Notes under the pieces: model-generated
Told to the model about the DNA's origin: nothing
The model's input: only the letters and a program-made list of their open reading frames with translations
Database searches by the model: none
Shown here: in pieces, positions 1 through 9,032 of the stretch
Layout: each line of letters opens with the position of its first letter
How positions within the stretch are numbered: position 1 is the stretch's first letter
Position numbers and translations under genes: made by a program
Assembly (NCBI GenBank): GCA_937864035.1
Contig: CALMIO010000003.1
Location: 78,673-142,672 of the forward strand
DNA from: an uncultured Pseudomonadota bacterium
Lineage (GTDB): Bacteria; Bdellovibrionota_C; UBA2361; CALMIO01
Reading direction: 5' to 3'
Length of the DNA stretch: 64,000 nt

Positions 1-1686
1 TATTTATTAGGAATTAAGGCGTACTCAAAGAGAGCGGGTATTTTCGCGGCGGCATTGATTGCTGTTCCTCCTCAGATGCTTGTTGAGTGGAGTGCTAAGG
101 CGCGAGGTGGTTTTAGCGAGATCATTTTTTTGGGCGGGCTGGCTCTCTTTTTTTTCTTTCGCTGGCTTGATAGTCGAAAATTTATTGATTTAGCTATTAG
201 CTATGCCATTTTAGGTTTGGGTTGGTGGACTAATAATCAGATAATTTTTTTTGGTCTACCGATTATATATTTTACATTATTCGCCGATTTTAAAGGGCGT
301 TTGCTCGCTAATTTTTTCTCCGGACTTAAGTCTTTTTTGTTAGCTACTCCTTTCTTTTTTATCGGCTCTTATCCTTTTTGGAGATATAATTTATATAATA
401 ACTTTGAATCTTTTACATTTTTTGGATCGATTTCACACTCTGAAACAATTTTGCGCCACCTAGCGGTTTTGAAGGTGCAAGCTTTGCCGATTATTTTGGG
501 AGCATTTAGACAGTGGAGCGAAAACGAAATTTTTGAGGGCGCTTTTTACTTGGCTTATTTTGCTCTAATTTTACTGTTTTTAATAATTATTGTTTTTCGC
601 TGGCGTCAGATCTGTCTGACTAGTTTTTTCCATCCACCTGTGTCCGCCAAAGTTGAATTATTGGGTATGGTGTTTGTTGTTGCTTTGGCAATTTTTGCCG
701 TCAGTAAATTTGGTTGGTTGTCTCAGTCGCCTCGCTATTTACTTCCGGTTTATTTGCCGTTATACCTGCTTACCGGAGTGGCGCTTTCTATTGCCGCTGA
801 ACGTTCGAGCAGGATGCTTGCTAATTTAGCTTTGTTGTTAGTTATTTTTTTTAATCTTAGCTCTTCTTATTTGGGTGGTAGATATTTGTCAGGCGAACCA
901 TTTGTTGCAGCCGGAGTACGTGCCGAACTGGATCATAGCGAGCTTATAAATTGGCTTAAAGAGAAAAAGATCTCTTATTTAAGAACTAATTATTGGCTTG
1001 GCTACCGGATAGCTTTTGAAACTAGAGAGGAGGTAAAGTTCGCTTTGTTTGGAGCTCCTTACGAGGCTCGTATTTTAAATTATCAGGAGAATGCCGAAGG
1101 AATCACTCGCTCAGCTCTGCCGATTTTAGCTGTCTCTTCGCAAGCTGGCGCCATTCGCGAAGCGTTGACGGCTTTGGGTTGGAGGTTTAGTGAGGCTTGG
1201 GTAAATAATTACGCGATTTTTTACGATTTGCGCCGCGCCGATGGCACCGAGCTGCGGCAATTGCTTCAGATCTCGCCAGAGCTTTTCACGGTGAAGGCTT
1301 CTCATAATTTTGAGAAAGCCGCTGAAGCGATAGATCGAGCGCTTTTTACTCGTTGGGGCAGTGGCGCTAATCAAGCGGAAGGAATGTGGTATAAGATAAT
1401 TTTTTTATTACATCGCAATCTATCAGCGATTAGATACAGACTTGGATCTTTTTCGGCAGATTATCCGAGAGGCATGGAGATAGAAGCCGTTTTCCAGAAC
1501 GGCGAGCGCAAGATTGTCTTTTCTGCCGCCGAGTATGAGAAGGCGCGAGATCTTTTACGTGATGACAGGGAGCTTTTAATTTTTAAACCGCTTAAAGATG
1601 TCAAGGAGATTGTATTGAAGCTTACGGCCGGCGAGCCCGTTTATGACTGGTCGATAGCCGAACTTGAATTGTACGGAGCAAAATAA
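1..1686 (+). CDS. Membrane glycosyltransferase, GT-C/PMT-like (5' end outside window)
   Basis: The reading frame is open from base 1, so the start codon lies before the window; the TTG at 55 is only an internal codon. The visible part is a polytopic membrane protein with about eight hydrophobic segments in its first 290 residues, rich in Phe, Leu and Trp, followed by a soluble C-terminal domain of roughly 270 residues. This resembles dolichyl/polyprenyl-phosphate-sugar-dependent GT-C glycosyltransferases (GT39/PMT-like), which add sugars to lipids or proteins on the outer face of the inner membrane. The N-terminal catalytic loop, which normally carries the key acidic residues, is not in view, so the family call rests on topology and composition. 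The stop is 6 bp before the next gene, a flippase-like protein, suggesting co-transcription and a shared role in envelope glycan synthesis. Confidence 0.6.
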   Translation, partial: YLLGIKAYSKRAGIFAAALIAVPPQMLVEWSAKARGGFSEIIFLGGLALFFFFRWLDSRKFIDLAISYAILGLGWWTNNQIIFFGLPIIYFTLFADFKGRLLANFFSGLKSFLLATPFFFIGSYPFWRYNLYNNFESFTFFGSISHSETILRHLAVLKVQALPIILGAFRQWSENEIFEGAFYLAYFALILLFLIIIVFRWRQICLTSFFHPPVSAKVELLGMVFVVALAIFAVSKFGWLSQSPRYLLPVYLPLYLLTGVALSIAAERSSRMLANLALLLVIFFNLSSSYLGGRYLSGEPFVAAGVRAELDHSELINWLKEKKISYLRTNYWLGYRIAFETREEVKFALFGAPYEARILNYQENAEGITRSALPILAVSSQAGAIREALTALGWRFSEAWVNNYAIFYDLRRADGTELRQLLQISPELFTVKASHNFEKAAEAIDRALFTRWGSGANQAEGMWYKIIFLLHRNLSAIRYRLGSFSADYPRGMEIEAVFQNGERKIVFSAAEYEKARDLLRDDRELLIFKPLKDVKEIVLKLTAGEPVYDWSIAELELYGAK

Positions 1687-1692
1687 TAAGAG

Positions 1693-2610
1693 ATGAAAAA
1701 GGTCATTAAAAACGGCGTGGCTCTTTTTATTTTGTTTTTTGTTTTATGGCTTGCCAGCCCGCGTGACACTTTGGCGGCGCTAGCGAATTTAAGAGCGCTT
1801 GATATTTTGCTTTTGCTTCTTTTGTCAGCTCTTTTGATAGGAGTCAGCTCTTATAAATGGGGTTTGTTTTTGGCCGAATTTGGTGAGCGTCCTTCATTTT
1901 GGCGTTTATTTGCTCTTTATCTAATGGGATATTTCGTTAACATTTTTGCGCCGTCTTATTTGGGAGGAGATTTGACCCGTAGCTACCTTGTTGGCAAAAA
2001 ACTCGGCCAGCACCAAGCTCTTAGCGCCACCATTTTGGAACGTTACACCGGTTTGTTGGCGATGCTATTTTTGGCTTTGCTTTTCGTTTGGAGCGACGGC
2101 AAATCGACAGGCGGCGTTAAACTGTCGGTTGTGGCGATCGCTTTGTTGGTAGCGGTTAGCACCGTTGTTGCATTATTGCCCGGGACGATCTTTTTTAGCG
2201 AACGTTTTTTACCGTACGGCAAGATTGCCGCTAGGCATCTTAGCAGAATTCAAGACTTGATTTTGCTAGCCTCTGCTAAGCGAGTTCTTTTGTTGAAGGC
2301 TTTTTTAATATCTCTGGTTTTTCACAGCTTGACGGTTTTAAACACTCTTGTTTGCGCTTGGGCTGTTGGTTGGGATTCAGTTTATTGGTTTGATTTATAC
2401 GTTGTCTTGCCGATGATTTTATTGATAGGAGCATTGCCGGTAACCCCACAAGGCTTGGGAGTTCAGGAGGGGGCTTTTTTTTACTATTTAACGGCGGTGG
2501 GCGCAACTCCGGCTCAGGCGCTTGGGATTGCTTTGATTTTACGGGCTAAATCTTACGTTTTGGCGGTGTTTGGGGGGCTAGTTGCTTGGTTTTATAAAAA
2601 AAATCAGTGA
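1693..2610 (+). CDS. Flippase-like integral membrane protein (LPG_synthase_TM / UPF0104)
   Basis: A 305-residue polytopic membrane protein with about eight hydrophobic segments. It carries the two hallmarks of the lysylphosphatidylglycerol synthase transmembrane (AglD/UPF0104) family: a central segment with NIFAPSYLGGDLTRSY followed by ATILERYTGL, and a late segment with PVTPQGLGVQEGAFFYYL. Family members are proposed to move lipid-linked substrates across the membrane or help glycosyl transfer. No aminoacyl-transferase domain is attached, so this is not a full MprF. It directly follows the GT-C gene with a 6 bp gap, which supports a shared lipid-linked sugar pathway. The start at 1693 is ATG. 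Confidence 0.75.
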   Translation: MKKVIKNGVALFILFFVLWLASPRDTLAALANLRALDILLLLLLSALLIGVSSYKWGLFLAEFGERPSFWRLFALYLMGYFVNIFAPSYLGGDLTRSYLVGKKLGQHQALSATILERYTGLLAMLFLALLFVWSDGKSTGGVKLSVVAIALLVAVSTVVALLPGTIFFSERFLPYGKIAARHLSRIQDLILLASAKRVLLLKAFLISLVFHSLTVLNTLVCAWAVGWDSVYWFDLYVVLPMILLIGALPVTPQGLGVQEGAFFYYLTAVGATPAQALGIALILRAKSYVLAVFGGLVAWFYKKNQ

Positions 2611-2624
2611 ACATCTTCTGTTAC

Positions 2625-2652
2625 TTGATTAAGAAAAAAAATGCTATATACT
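2625..2652 (+). promoter_or_regulatory. Sigma-70-like promoter for the 2723 gene
   Basis: TTGATT at 2625-2630 and TATACT at 2647-2652 are separated by 16 bp, a good -35/-10 pair. It lies just after the stop of the flippase-like gene and about 70 bp before the ATG at 2723, so the small downstream gene probably has its own transcript. Confidence 0.5.
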
Positions 2653-2722
2653 GAAAACTTACAGATTAATTTAGCGCAATTGTAATCAGTAAATTTGTTT
2701 ATTTATTTTTAGGAGTTTGAAA

Positions 2723-3229
2723 ATGCTTGTTGCTGCTAACGAGAGATTATTATCTTTTAATGTTCAATTTGTAGTTCCTATGGCGCCACGCACTGCCACA
2801 GAACAAGAATATAATAAAGCAGTTCGTCTCATTGAGCGCTCTTCGGGTGTTTTTAATATGAGTTTTTTTAATACAATGGGCAGTTTGGCTGATAAGCACT
2901 CTCTATCTAATTTGAGAGTGGAAATAACAATGACTACTCCTGAAATCGCTCAAGGGTTTAAATTTGTTATTGCGCGCAGCGAACAAGATCAGAAAATTAT
3001 TTTTAAAATCAACGCATTGATTGGCGATGTGCCTTTTAATCAGGAACAAGGCAAACAACTTTTTCAGGCATTAAGCAGTAAAATTAAAGAAAAAGCTCGA
3101 GACCCCTTAACTTTAGAAGAAAAAATTTTAGCTACTTATGAGATGTTTTTGGGTGGCAACGAAAGAGCGCAACAAGCATCACTGCCTAACCTAGCAGACA
3201 ATTGGAGAGCCAAATTGTCTGCGCAATAA
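2723..3229 (+). CDS. Hypothetical protein, 168 residues, soluble
   Basis: I do not recognise this family. The start is set at ATG 2723 because an AGGAG Shine-Dalgarno sits at 2711-2715 with a 7-base spacer; an in-frame TTG at 2717 is too close to that site. The product has no signal peptide or membrane segment and looks like a mixed alpha/beta soluble domain, with several Arg/Glu/Lys-rich helices in the second half. It has its own promoter (2625-2652) and does not continue the upstream pair. It ends 6 bp before the convergent stop of lysS with no terminator between them. It contains no cysteine or histidine cluster suggesting metal binding. Confidence 0.7.
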   Translation: MLVAANERLLSFNVQFVVPMAPRTATEQEYNKAVRLIERSSGVFNMSFFNTMGSLADKHSLSNLRVEITMTTPEIAQGFKFVIARSEQDQKIIFKINALIGDVPFNQEQGKQLFQALSSKIKEKARDPLTLEEKILATYEMFLGGNERAQQASLPNLADNWRAKLSAQ

Positions 3230-3235
3230 ATTAAC

Positions 3236-4738
3236 CTAAATAGGACGCATTAAAGGAAAAGTTTGGCATTCTCTGACGGTGCGATCGGTCATGTAAGCAA
3301 ACACCCGCTCGCTCATGCCAAAGCCGCAAGTTGGAGGCATTCCATACTCGAGCGCTTCGACAAAATCAAGATCGCTCATCTGCGCCTCTTCGTCACCAGC
3401 GTCTCGCAATCTTTGTTGCTCATCAAAACGAGCCCGTTGATCGATCGGATCGTTAAGCTCGCTATAACCGTTGCCAAGCTCACTACCAGCAATTATTACA
3501 TGAAAACGCTCAACGATTCCCGGTACCCCTGCTTTCCTTTTTGCCAACGGTGACAATTCTAACGGTTCGTTGATCAAAAACCCCGGACCAGCGATTTTTA
3601 CCCGACACCATTTCCATAAGGCATCCAGAGCTCTGGCGCGGTTAATCCCTTTGGGGTCATAGTGAGCCTTTAGAGAATCGAGTTTTCTAACAAGATCTTC
3701 TAATTTTGCGGTAGCGGCGTTGATTCCTGTTAAATTTGAAATAGTCTCGTTAAAATCATAACGTTCCCAAGGTTTTGCAAGATTGATTTCAAAACGGGCG
3801 CCGTGGCGATTCATCACGAAAGTTTCAGTGCCGAAAGTTTCGCGGGCGACATGACGAAAAAGGTCTCGCACTAAATTCATACCAAGCTCGTAGTTGGCGT
3901 ACGCCCAATAAAATTCCATCTGATCGTACTCTTGCAAATGTTCCGCACTCATTCCCTCGTTGCGAAATTGCCTGCCGATTTCAAAAGTTTTTTCAAGACC
4001 GGCAACCATCAGCCGTTTTTGCCAGAGCTCGCCGTTTGAAATGCGCAGGTAAACTTCCATATCAAGCGCGTTATGGTGAGTTTTAAATGGTCGTGCATCA
4101 CCACCACCAGTGGTAATTTCAAGCACAGGCGTATAAACTTCAATAAAGCCATGATTTTTTAAAAACTGCCTAGTTGAATTCCAAAATTTATCTTTTTGAT
4201 AAATTAGATCTCGCGTCTCGGCGTTATAGAGAATATCAAGATACCGTTTGCGAAGTTTTGTTTCTTCATCGCGAAGACCTTTGAATTTATCCGGAAGCGG
4301 TCGGAGGGATTTTGAAAGGAGAATCAATTCCTTGATCTTAACTGAACGTTCGCCAGTTTTAGTGTCAAAACGCTCTCCACTGACCCCAATAATATCTCCG
4401 AGATCCAAATTTGCCGTCCAAAAATCGAAATCAACTCCGGGCAAGCTTTCAGCGAGATCTTTTTTGGAGAGCACTACCTGCATTTGGCCGCTTTCGTCTT
4501 TAAGCTCAAAAAAAGCTATGCTTCCCATGACTCGTTCGCGCATGATTCTTCCTGCAATCTTAGCTTGCTCTCCTAGTGGTCGTCCAATGACATCGGCAAT
4601 AGCTTCCTTAAGAAAAGGACCAGATGGGTATGGATTGATTCCAGCCGCTTGGATAGTCTCTAATTTTTTGACTCTTGCGGCTATATATTGATTAAGCTCT
4701 AGTTCGCTTACGAGATCTTCTTGGTTTTGCTCTGACAT
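3236..4738 (-). CDS. lysS: Lysyl-tRNA synthetase, class II
   Basis: A 500-residue class II lysyl-tRNA synthetase, close to the usual 490-510. It charges tRNA-Lys in the cytoplasm. The N-terminal part (about 55-160) is the OB-fold anticodon-binding domain. The catalytic domain follows, with motif 2 around FEIGRQFRNEGMSAEHLQEY and motif 3 near the C-terminus with GFGMSERVFAYMTDRTV. The usual bacterial motif 3 reads more like GIGIDRL; the GFGMSER form, with EFYWAYANYE and TTGGGDARPF, is one I associate with LysS of Patescibacteria and some other uncultured groups, so transfer or an ancient paralogue is possible. The start is ATG with no clear Shine-Dalgarno. It lies 52 bp downstream of the fadJ-like gene on the same strand. 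Confidence 0.93.
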   Translation of the reverse strand: MSEQNQEDLVSELELNQYIAARVKKLETIQAAGINPYPSGPFLKEAIADVIGRPLGEQAKIAGRIMRERVMGSIAFFELKDESGQMQVVLSKKDLAESLPGVDFDFWTANLDLGDIIGVSGERFDTKTGERSVKIKELILLSKSLRPLPDKFKGLRDEETKLRKRYLDILYNAETRDLIYQKDKFWNSTRQFLKNHGFIEVYTPVLEITTGGGDARPFKTHHNALDMEVYLRISNGELWQKRLMVAGLEKTFEIGRQFRNEGMSAEHLQEYDQMEFYWAYANYELGMNLVRDLFRHVARETFGTETFVMNRHGARFEINLAKPWERYDFNETISNLTGINAATAKLEDLVRKLDSLKAHYDPKGINRARALDALWKWCRVKIAGPGFLINEPLELSPLAKRKAGVPGIVERFHVIIAGSELGNGYSELNDPIDQRARFDEQQRLRDAGDEEAQMSDLDFVEALEYGMPPTCGFGMSERVFAYMTDRTVRECQTFPLMRPI

Positions 4739-4790
4739 AGTTTAAATAGTGAAAATATAAATAAAGGAGAGGGTGTTTTTGCCATATTTT

Positions 4791-6905
4791 TTAAATTTGA
4801 GCCGCCGCTTCAAAATATCTGCTAGGAATAAAGCGAGCAGAGCCGTTAGTAGAACTTTGAAGCCGCTTTAAATTGTCATGGACATTATCAAGGCCCAAGC
4901 TGTTAGCAAAGTAAATAATGCCTCCTCTAAATGGCGGAAAGCCGAATCCCATAACGGAGGCTAAATCAATTTGCGTCGCCGCTTCATTCGATGGATGGCC
5001 GGCTACTCCATCATGAAGGGCGATTAAAGCTTCGTTGATCATTGGTAAAATCAGTCTTTCGGCTAATGTTTCTTTTGAGGCGTGAGCCGCGCCGTAGTTA
5101 GTTAGGGCAAGCACATCTTTAATATCCCACCGGACTTTTGCTTGCTTGCCACTATGATCATAAAATCCGAGACCAGTTTTTTTCCCCTTAAAATTATAAC
5201 TTGCCAAGGTTTTAGCGAATGGAGTTGCTTTCATCCTATCTCCATAGGCGCTTTTAAGAATTTCCGAAACACTAGCGGCTATATCAAGACCAACTTCGTC
5301 AAGTAATCTAAAGGGACCCATTGGCATACCAAACCAACGCGCCGCTCCGTCGATTGCTTCAATTGAATATCCTTCTGCTAATAAGGCGCTAGCTTCAGCT
5401 AGATATGGAGCAAGGATGCGATTGACAAGAAATCCGGGCGAATCATTAACAACAATTGGAGTTTTACCAATAGCAATTGTCAAAGCTGTTACTATCGCGA
5501 TCGCGCGATCGGCGCTCTGTGTTGCAGAGACGACTTCAATCAGAGGCATTTTGTGGACCGGATTAAAAAAATGCATACCAATGACTCTTTCTGGAAATTG
5601 GCATTGCTCGGCAAGCGCCGATATGCTTAGAGAAGATGTGTTCGAGGCAATAATAGCGTCACTCCGCAGTAATTGGCTTAATTCAGCCAGAGTTGCCGCT
5701 TTTAAAGCAAAATCTTCAAAGATTGCTTCAATGACAATGCTTGGCGGAGTCGATTGCTCGCCTTCTAGATAGTTTGATAAGGATGAGGTGAAACATAAAT
5801 TATCTATTATTGATTTTTTTTCAATTGTACTCAAAGAGCTAGAATTCCAGATATTTTCGACTATTCTTTGGTGGGCTAGCTTGCGGGGGCTTTCAAATTT
5901 TTCGACTAGTACTACCTTGAAGCCGCTCTTTAATAGGGCAGTTGCAATTCCAGAGCCCATAACACCTCCTCCTATCACGGCAATAGGCGTTAATTTATCA
6001 ATTTCATTTTTAGCTTTTTTGCCAAAGGCTTTACTGCGCTCGCCAGCAAAATAAAGATGGGTTAGGGCGGATCTTTCTGGAGTGATAATGCTTTCACCTA
6101 AAAGCTCGGCTTCTTTTTTTAGGCCATTCGAGAGGCCTTGAGCAAGGCCGTAGGCAACCGCGTTAATTGCCATATTCAGAGCAGGATAGGGAAGGTTTCG
6201 GACTTTTTTACGAGCTGAAGAGATAATTATATCTCTGATCAGGGGTAAATTTGTTAGATGTTGTTTTTGAGCGTTTGTTTTTGGTTTAACGCGCAAAATT
6301 TCTTCGGCAAGTTTTAAACCTTCTTTTTGATTGTTAACCAATTTATCAATCAGTCCAATTTTCAGAGCCTCTTTAGGTCGAAGATTTTTACCGTTAAGAA
6401 TTATATTTAAAGCTTTGATTAAACCGATGATGCGAGGTAACCTCTGAGTGCCGCCAAAGCCCGGAATAATGCCAAGTTTAGTTTCTGGCAGACCAATCAA
6501 TCCATTTGTAGAATCGATCATGATTCGATAATCGCAAGCAAGAACCATCTCACAGCCACCGCCGATGCAGGCGCCGTTGATAATCGCGGCGGTTGGAACT
6601 GGTAAAGAGCTAATTTTGTTAAAAATTATTTGTCCCTCTCTTGAAAGCGCCTCTCCTTGTTCTTTGTTGGTGATTGACGCAATGATGTTAATGTCTGCTC
6701 CAAAAATAAAATTATTTGGATCGGCAGAAACAAAAATTACTCCTAATAACGGAGGATCGTTTTTAATTTCTTGGCAAACTTCTGAGAGATTATCTATAAA
6801 ATTTTGAGTGATAATTGGCTTAGAGTCGGCGCCATTCCAGAGCGCAACTAAACTGGTTCCGTTTTCAAGTTTTTCGTAAGAAATTGTGCCGAATATGCGA
6901 GGCAT
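4791..6905 (-). CDS. fadJ: Fatty acid oxidation fusion: enoyl-CoA hydratase / 3-hydroxyacyl-CoA dehydrogenase (FadJ/FadB alpha-like)
   Basis: A 704-residue bifunctional enzyme of beta-oxidation, close to the family's usual 700-730. Residues 1-200 form a crotonase-fold hydratase with the oxyanion-hole segment NGACIGGGCEM and catalytic glutamates near 119 and 141. Residues from about 306 form the NAD-binding dehydrogenase, with the Rossmann motif GGGVMGSGIA near 312-321, the catalytic-histidine segment HFFNPVHKMPL, and NDSPGFLVNR introducing the helical C-terminal domain. It hydrates enoyl-CoA and oxidises the 3-hydroxy product. No thiolase (FadA/FadI) gene lies in the window. It sits 117 bp after the lipid-modification cluster on the same strand; TATAAT on the minus strand at 6988-6993 could be its -10, but the -35 is poor. 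FadB and FadJ cannot be told apart here. Confidence 0.92.
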   Translation of the reverse strand: MPRIFGTISYEKLENGTSLVALWNGADSKPIITQNFIDNLSEVCQEIKNDPPLLGVIFVSADPNNFIFGADINIIASITNKEQGEALSREGQIIFNKISSLPVPTAAIINGACIGGGCEMVLACDYRIMIDSTNGLIGLPETKLGIIPGFGGTQRLPRIIGLIKALNIILNGKNLRPKEALKIGLIDKLVNNQKEGLKLAEEILRVKPKTNAQKQHLTNLPLIRDIIISSARKKVRNLPYPALNMAINAVAYGLAQGLSNGLKKEAELLGESIITPERSALTHLYFAGERSKAFGKKAKNEIDKLTPIAVIGGGVMGSGIATALLKSGFKVVLVEKFESPRKLAHQRIVENIWNSSSLSTIEKKSIIDNLCFTSSLSNYLEGEQSTPPSIVIEAIFEDFALKAATLAELSQLLRSDAIIASNTSSLSISALAEQCQFPERVIGMHFFNPVHKMPLIEVVSATQSADRAIAIVTALTIAIGKTPIVVNDSPGFLVNRILAPYLAEASALLAEGYSIEAIDGAARWFGMPMGPFRLLDEVGLDIAASVSEILKSAYGDRMKATPFAKTLASYNFKGKKTGLGFYDHSGKQAKVRWDIKDVLALTNYGAAHASKETLAERLILPMINEALIALHDGVAGHPSNEAATQIDLASVMGFGFPPFRGGIIYFANSLGLDNVHDNLKRLQSSTNGSARFIPSRYFEAAAQI

Positions 6906-7022
6906 TCCGTTTTAAGATTTAAATACTTATTGGCTCAGTTAACTTAAATTGAAACCGGCTAATATTAGAAGTCGTTTAAGGTTCTCTATTATACTATATT
7001 ATTAAGTTTGGCGATAGTCTGC

Positions 7023-8150
7023 TTAGATTTTAATAGGCTGTTTGCTGTAGGCAATTTGATATATTTGAACAAAGCTTAGCTCGAACATCACTCTGCATCC
7101 AGCTAAGTAATATAACCACATTCTTTTGAAAGAATCTGAAAATTCTTGTTTTAAAGAGAACCAGTTGTTTTCAAAATTTTCCTGCCAAGCAGTTAAAGTT
7201 TTTATATAGTCAGATCCTAAATTATGAATATTTTCGATTTTTAAACCGTATTTTTCCGGCATGAAAAGCTCGCGGGAGCTCGGAAGATACCCATTTGGGA
7301 AAATGTATTTAATCAACCAAACTAAGTAATCATCAAGAGCTGGATTTGAGGTTCGCGAAAACATCTCTCCGGTGATTACTTGCAGCAGAAAGATACCGGA
7401 ATCTTTTAAGGAATTTTTAATAGTTTCGTAAAATTTTGGCAGGTTTTTTTTACCGACAGCTTCGATCATCTCTATTGAAACAACTCTGTCGAATTGAATC
7501 CGTTCTTTGAATTTTTGGTAATCTTGCAATCTAATCTCTACGGGCAATTTGGCACAGCGCGCTTTGGCGATTTCGGCTTGCTGATTAGACACCGTTAATC
7601 CAACAACTTCGACGCCATAGTGAGTAGAGGCGTAGTGGGCGAAATTTCCCCAGCCGCAACCGATGTCAAGAACTCTCATGCCGGGTGCAAGCTTTAATTT
7701 TTCGCATATTAAACGGAGTTTTGCGGTTTGAGCTTCTTCTAAATTTTTCGCTTCCCGCCAATATCCACAGGTATAACTCATACTTGAATCTAGCATGGCC
7801 GTGAAAAGCCGATTGCTTAGATCGTAGTGGCGCTCGGCAACTTCAAAAGCTTTTTGTCCCTTTTGATGATTGATAAATAAAGTTGTGAGCAGTTTAAAAA
7901 GACGGCGCAGGGATATTTTTTTGCAATAACCTTGCAGAGCGATTGATCTAATGATGTTGTCAAGATTTTGACTCTCCCATTCGCCTGCCATGTAAGCTTC
8001 CCCCAAACCGTATAAACCTCGAGTTTTTGCTATTTCTGCACTCTTAATATCTAAGGCTTGAGAGTTGTTTTGGCTAGCTTTATTTGTAGGGTGGTTATCT
8101 TTATATGCAAATAACAGATCTTGATTAGTTGAGTTACAACGATACGCCAT
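7023..8150 (-). CDS. cfa: Cyclopropane-fatty-acyl-phospholipid synthase family methyltransferase
   Basis: A 375-residue SAM-dependent lipid methyltransferase of the CFA/mycolic-acid cyclopropane synthase family. The typical substrate-entry segment YDLSNRLF plus SMSYTCGYW lies near residues 108-130, followed by the SAM-binding motif VLDIGCGWGNFAHYAS and the family signature GLTVSNQQ. The family transfers a methyl or methylene group to the double bond of unsaturated phospholipid acyl chains at the inner membrane. In clusters with DUF1365 and a COG2907 FAD enzyme, relatives may make methylated rather than plain cyclopropane lipids, so the exact product is uncertain. It is the last gene of a four-gene cluster, 39 bp after the DUF1365 gene. 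Confidence 0.88.
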   Translation of the reverse strand: MAYRCNSTNQDLLFAYKDNHPTNKASQNNSQALDIKSAEIAKTRGLYGLGEAYMAGEWESQNLDNIIRSIALQGYCKKISLRRLFKLLTTLFINHQKGQKAFEVAERHYDLSNRLFTAMLDSSMSYTCGYWREAKNLEEAQTAKLRLICEKLKLAPGMRVLDIGCGWGNFAHYASTHYGVEVVGLTVSNQQAEIAKARCAKLPVEIRLQDYQKFKERIQFDRVVSIEMIEAVGKKNLPKFYETIKNSLKDSGIFLLQVITGEMFSRTSNPALDDYLVWLIKYIFPNGYLPSSRELFMPEKYGLKIENIHNLGSDYIKTLTAWQENFENNWFSLKQEFSDSFKRMWLYYLAGCRVMFELSFVQIYQIAYSKQPIKI

Positions 8151-8189
8151 GATTACGATTTTATATTACTCATTAACTATAAAGCTTGC

Positions 8190-9017
8190 TTATTTTGATC
8201 GCCACTTAGTTAATATCCATAGCCTAGCCCGATGAAAAAAGTTATATTTAACACAAATTGTGTCCAGATGAGAAGGGGGCGGTTTTTCAACCGGTCGGAT
8301 GCCGTGGCGATAACGTAGCAATAGAGCTTGGTAATGAATGCGAAACATCGTTAAAACACTGGTCAAAGGGAATTTTATTACCGTTTTGAGTATAGTCAAA
8401 TTTGTTAACGGCTTCCTTTCGCCCATAATTGCTGCTGAAAAGTTTATAATGTTTTGCTCCAGAAGATCCACCCGTAAATCAAGCAGATCATCAAATCTTT
8501 TAAGAGTTACAAGATAACGCCCTGCAACATTATAAAATGGCGACACAAAAAAGTTTTTATCGAAATCAAATTCTACCGGAGGACACACGGGAGATTTTGT
8601 TTTAACTGTGTAAATATGGCGTTCTCCGAAGGTGTTGTTTACTTCAATAATCATACCTAAGATTTTTTTGTCGATTGATTCGAGGATATAAAAATTAACC
8701 GGATTAAAGGCGTAGCCTAACAATTTTGGCATGGTTAACATCTGAACTGATTTAATGGGCTGATCGATTTCGAGTTGTTTGATAAAATTTTCAATTTTTT
8801 CGGTGATGTGATTTTCCCCGAGATTTAAATAATCTCTGCTTTTAATTGAGTAAATGCCGAATCTGTCAAAACCGAACAGACAAAAAAGGGTTGAAAATTT
8901 TTTGGGGATTTCCCTAAGATTCAAGCAGAACATAAAGTAGGGATATCGAAATTTATGAGAATTGACATCTTTTCTGGCGTGCCAAACTGAACCCCAATAA
9001 ATATAAGAGTTGCTCAT
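8190..9017 (-). CDS. DUF1365 family protein
   Basis: A 275-residue member of DUF1365 (COG3496). The family pattern is clear: an early YWGSVWHAR segment followed by FRYPYFMFCLNL, a central TMPKLLGYAFNPVNFYI, then EVNNTFGERHIY. The biochemical activity is not established. The gene is almost always found with a FAD-dependent amine-oxidase-family enzyme and a cyclopropane synthase, as here, which implies a step in modifying membrane fatty acids. No signal peptide is visible. It is separated from the FAD enzyme by 15 bp and from the methyltransferase by 39 bp, so the three are almost certainly co-transcribed. Confidence 0.88.
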   Translation of the reverse strand: MSNSYIYWGSVWHARKDVNSHKFRYPYFMFCLNLREIPKKFSTLFCLFGFDRFGIYSIKSRDYLNLGENHITEKIENFIKQLEIDQPIKSVQMLTMPKLLGYAFNPVNFYILESIDKKILGMIIEVNNTFGERHIYTVKTKSPVCPPVEFDFDKNFFVSPFYNVAGRYLVTLKRFDDLLDLRVDLLEQNIINFSAAIMGERKPLTNLTILKTVIKFPLTSVLTMFRIHYQALLLRYRHGIRPVEKPPPSHLDTICVKYNFFHRARLWILTKWRSK

Positions 9018-9032
9018 TTTGTTTAAACTTGT

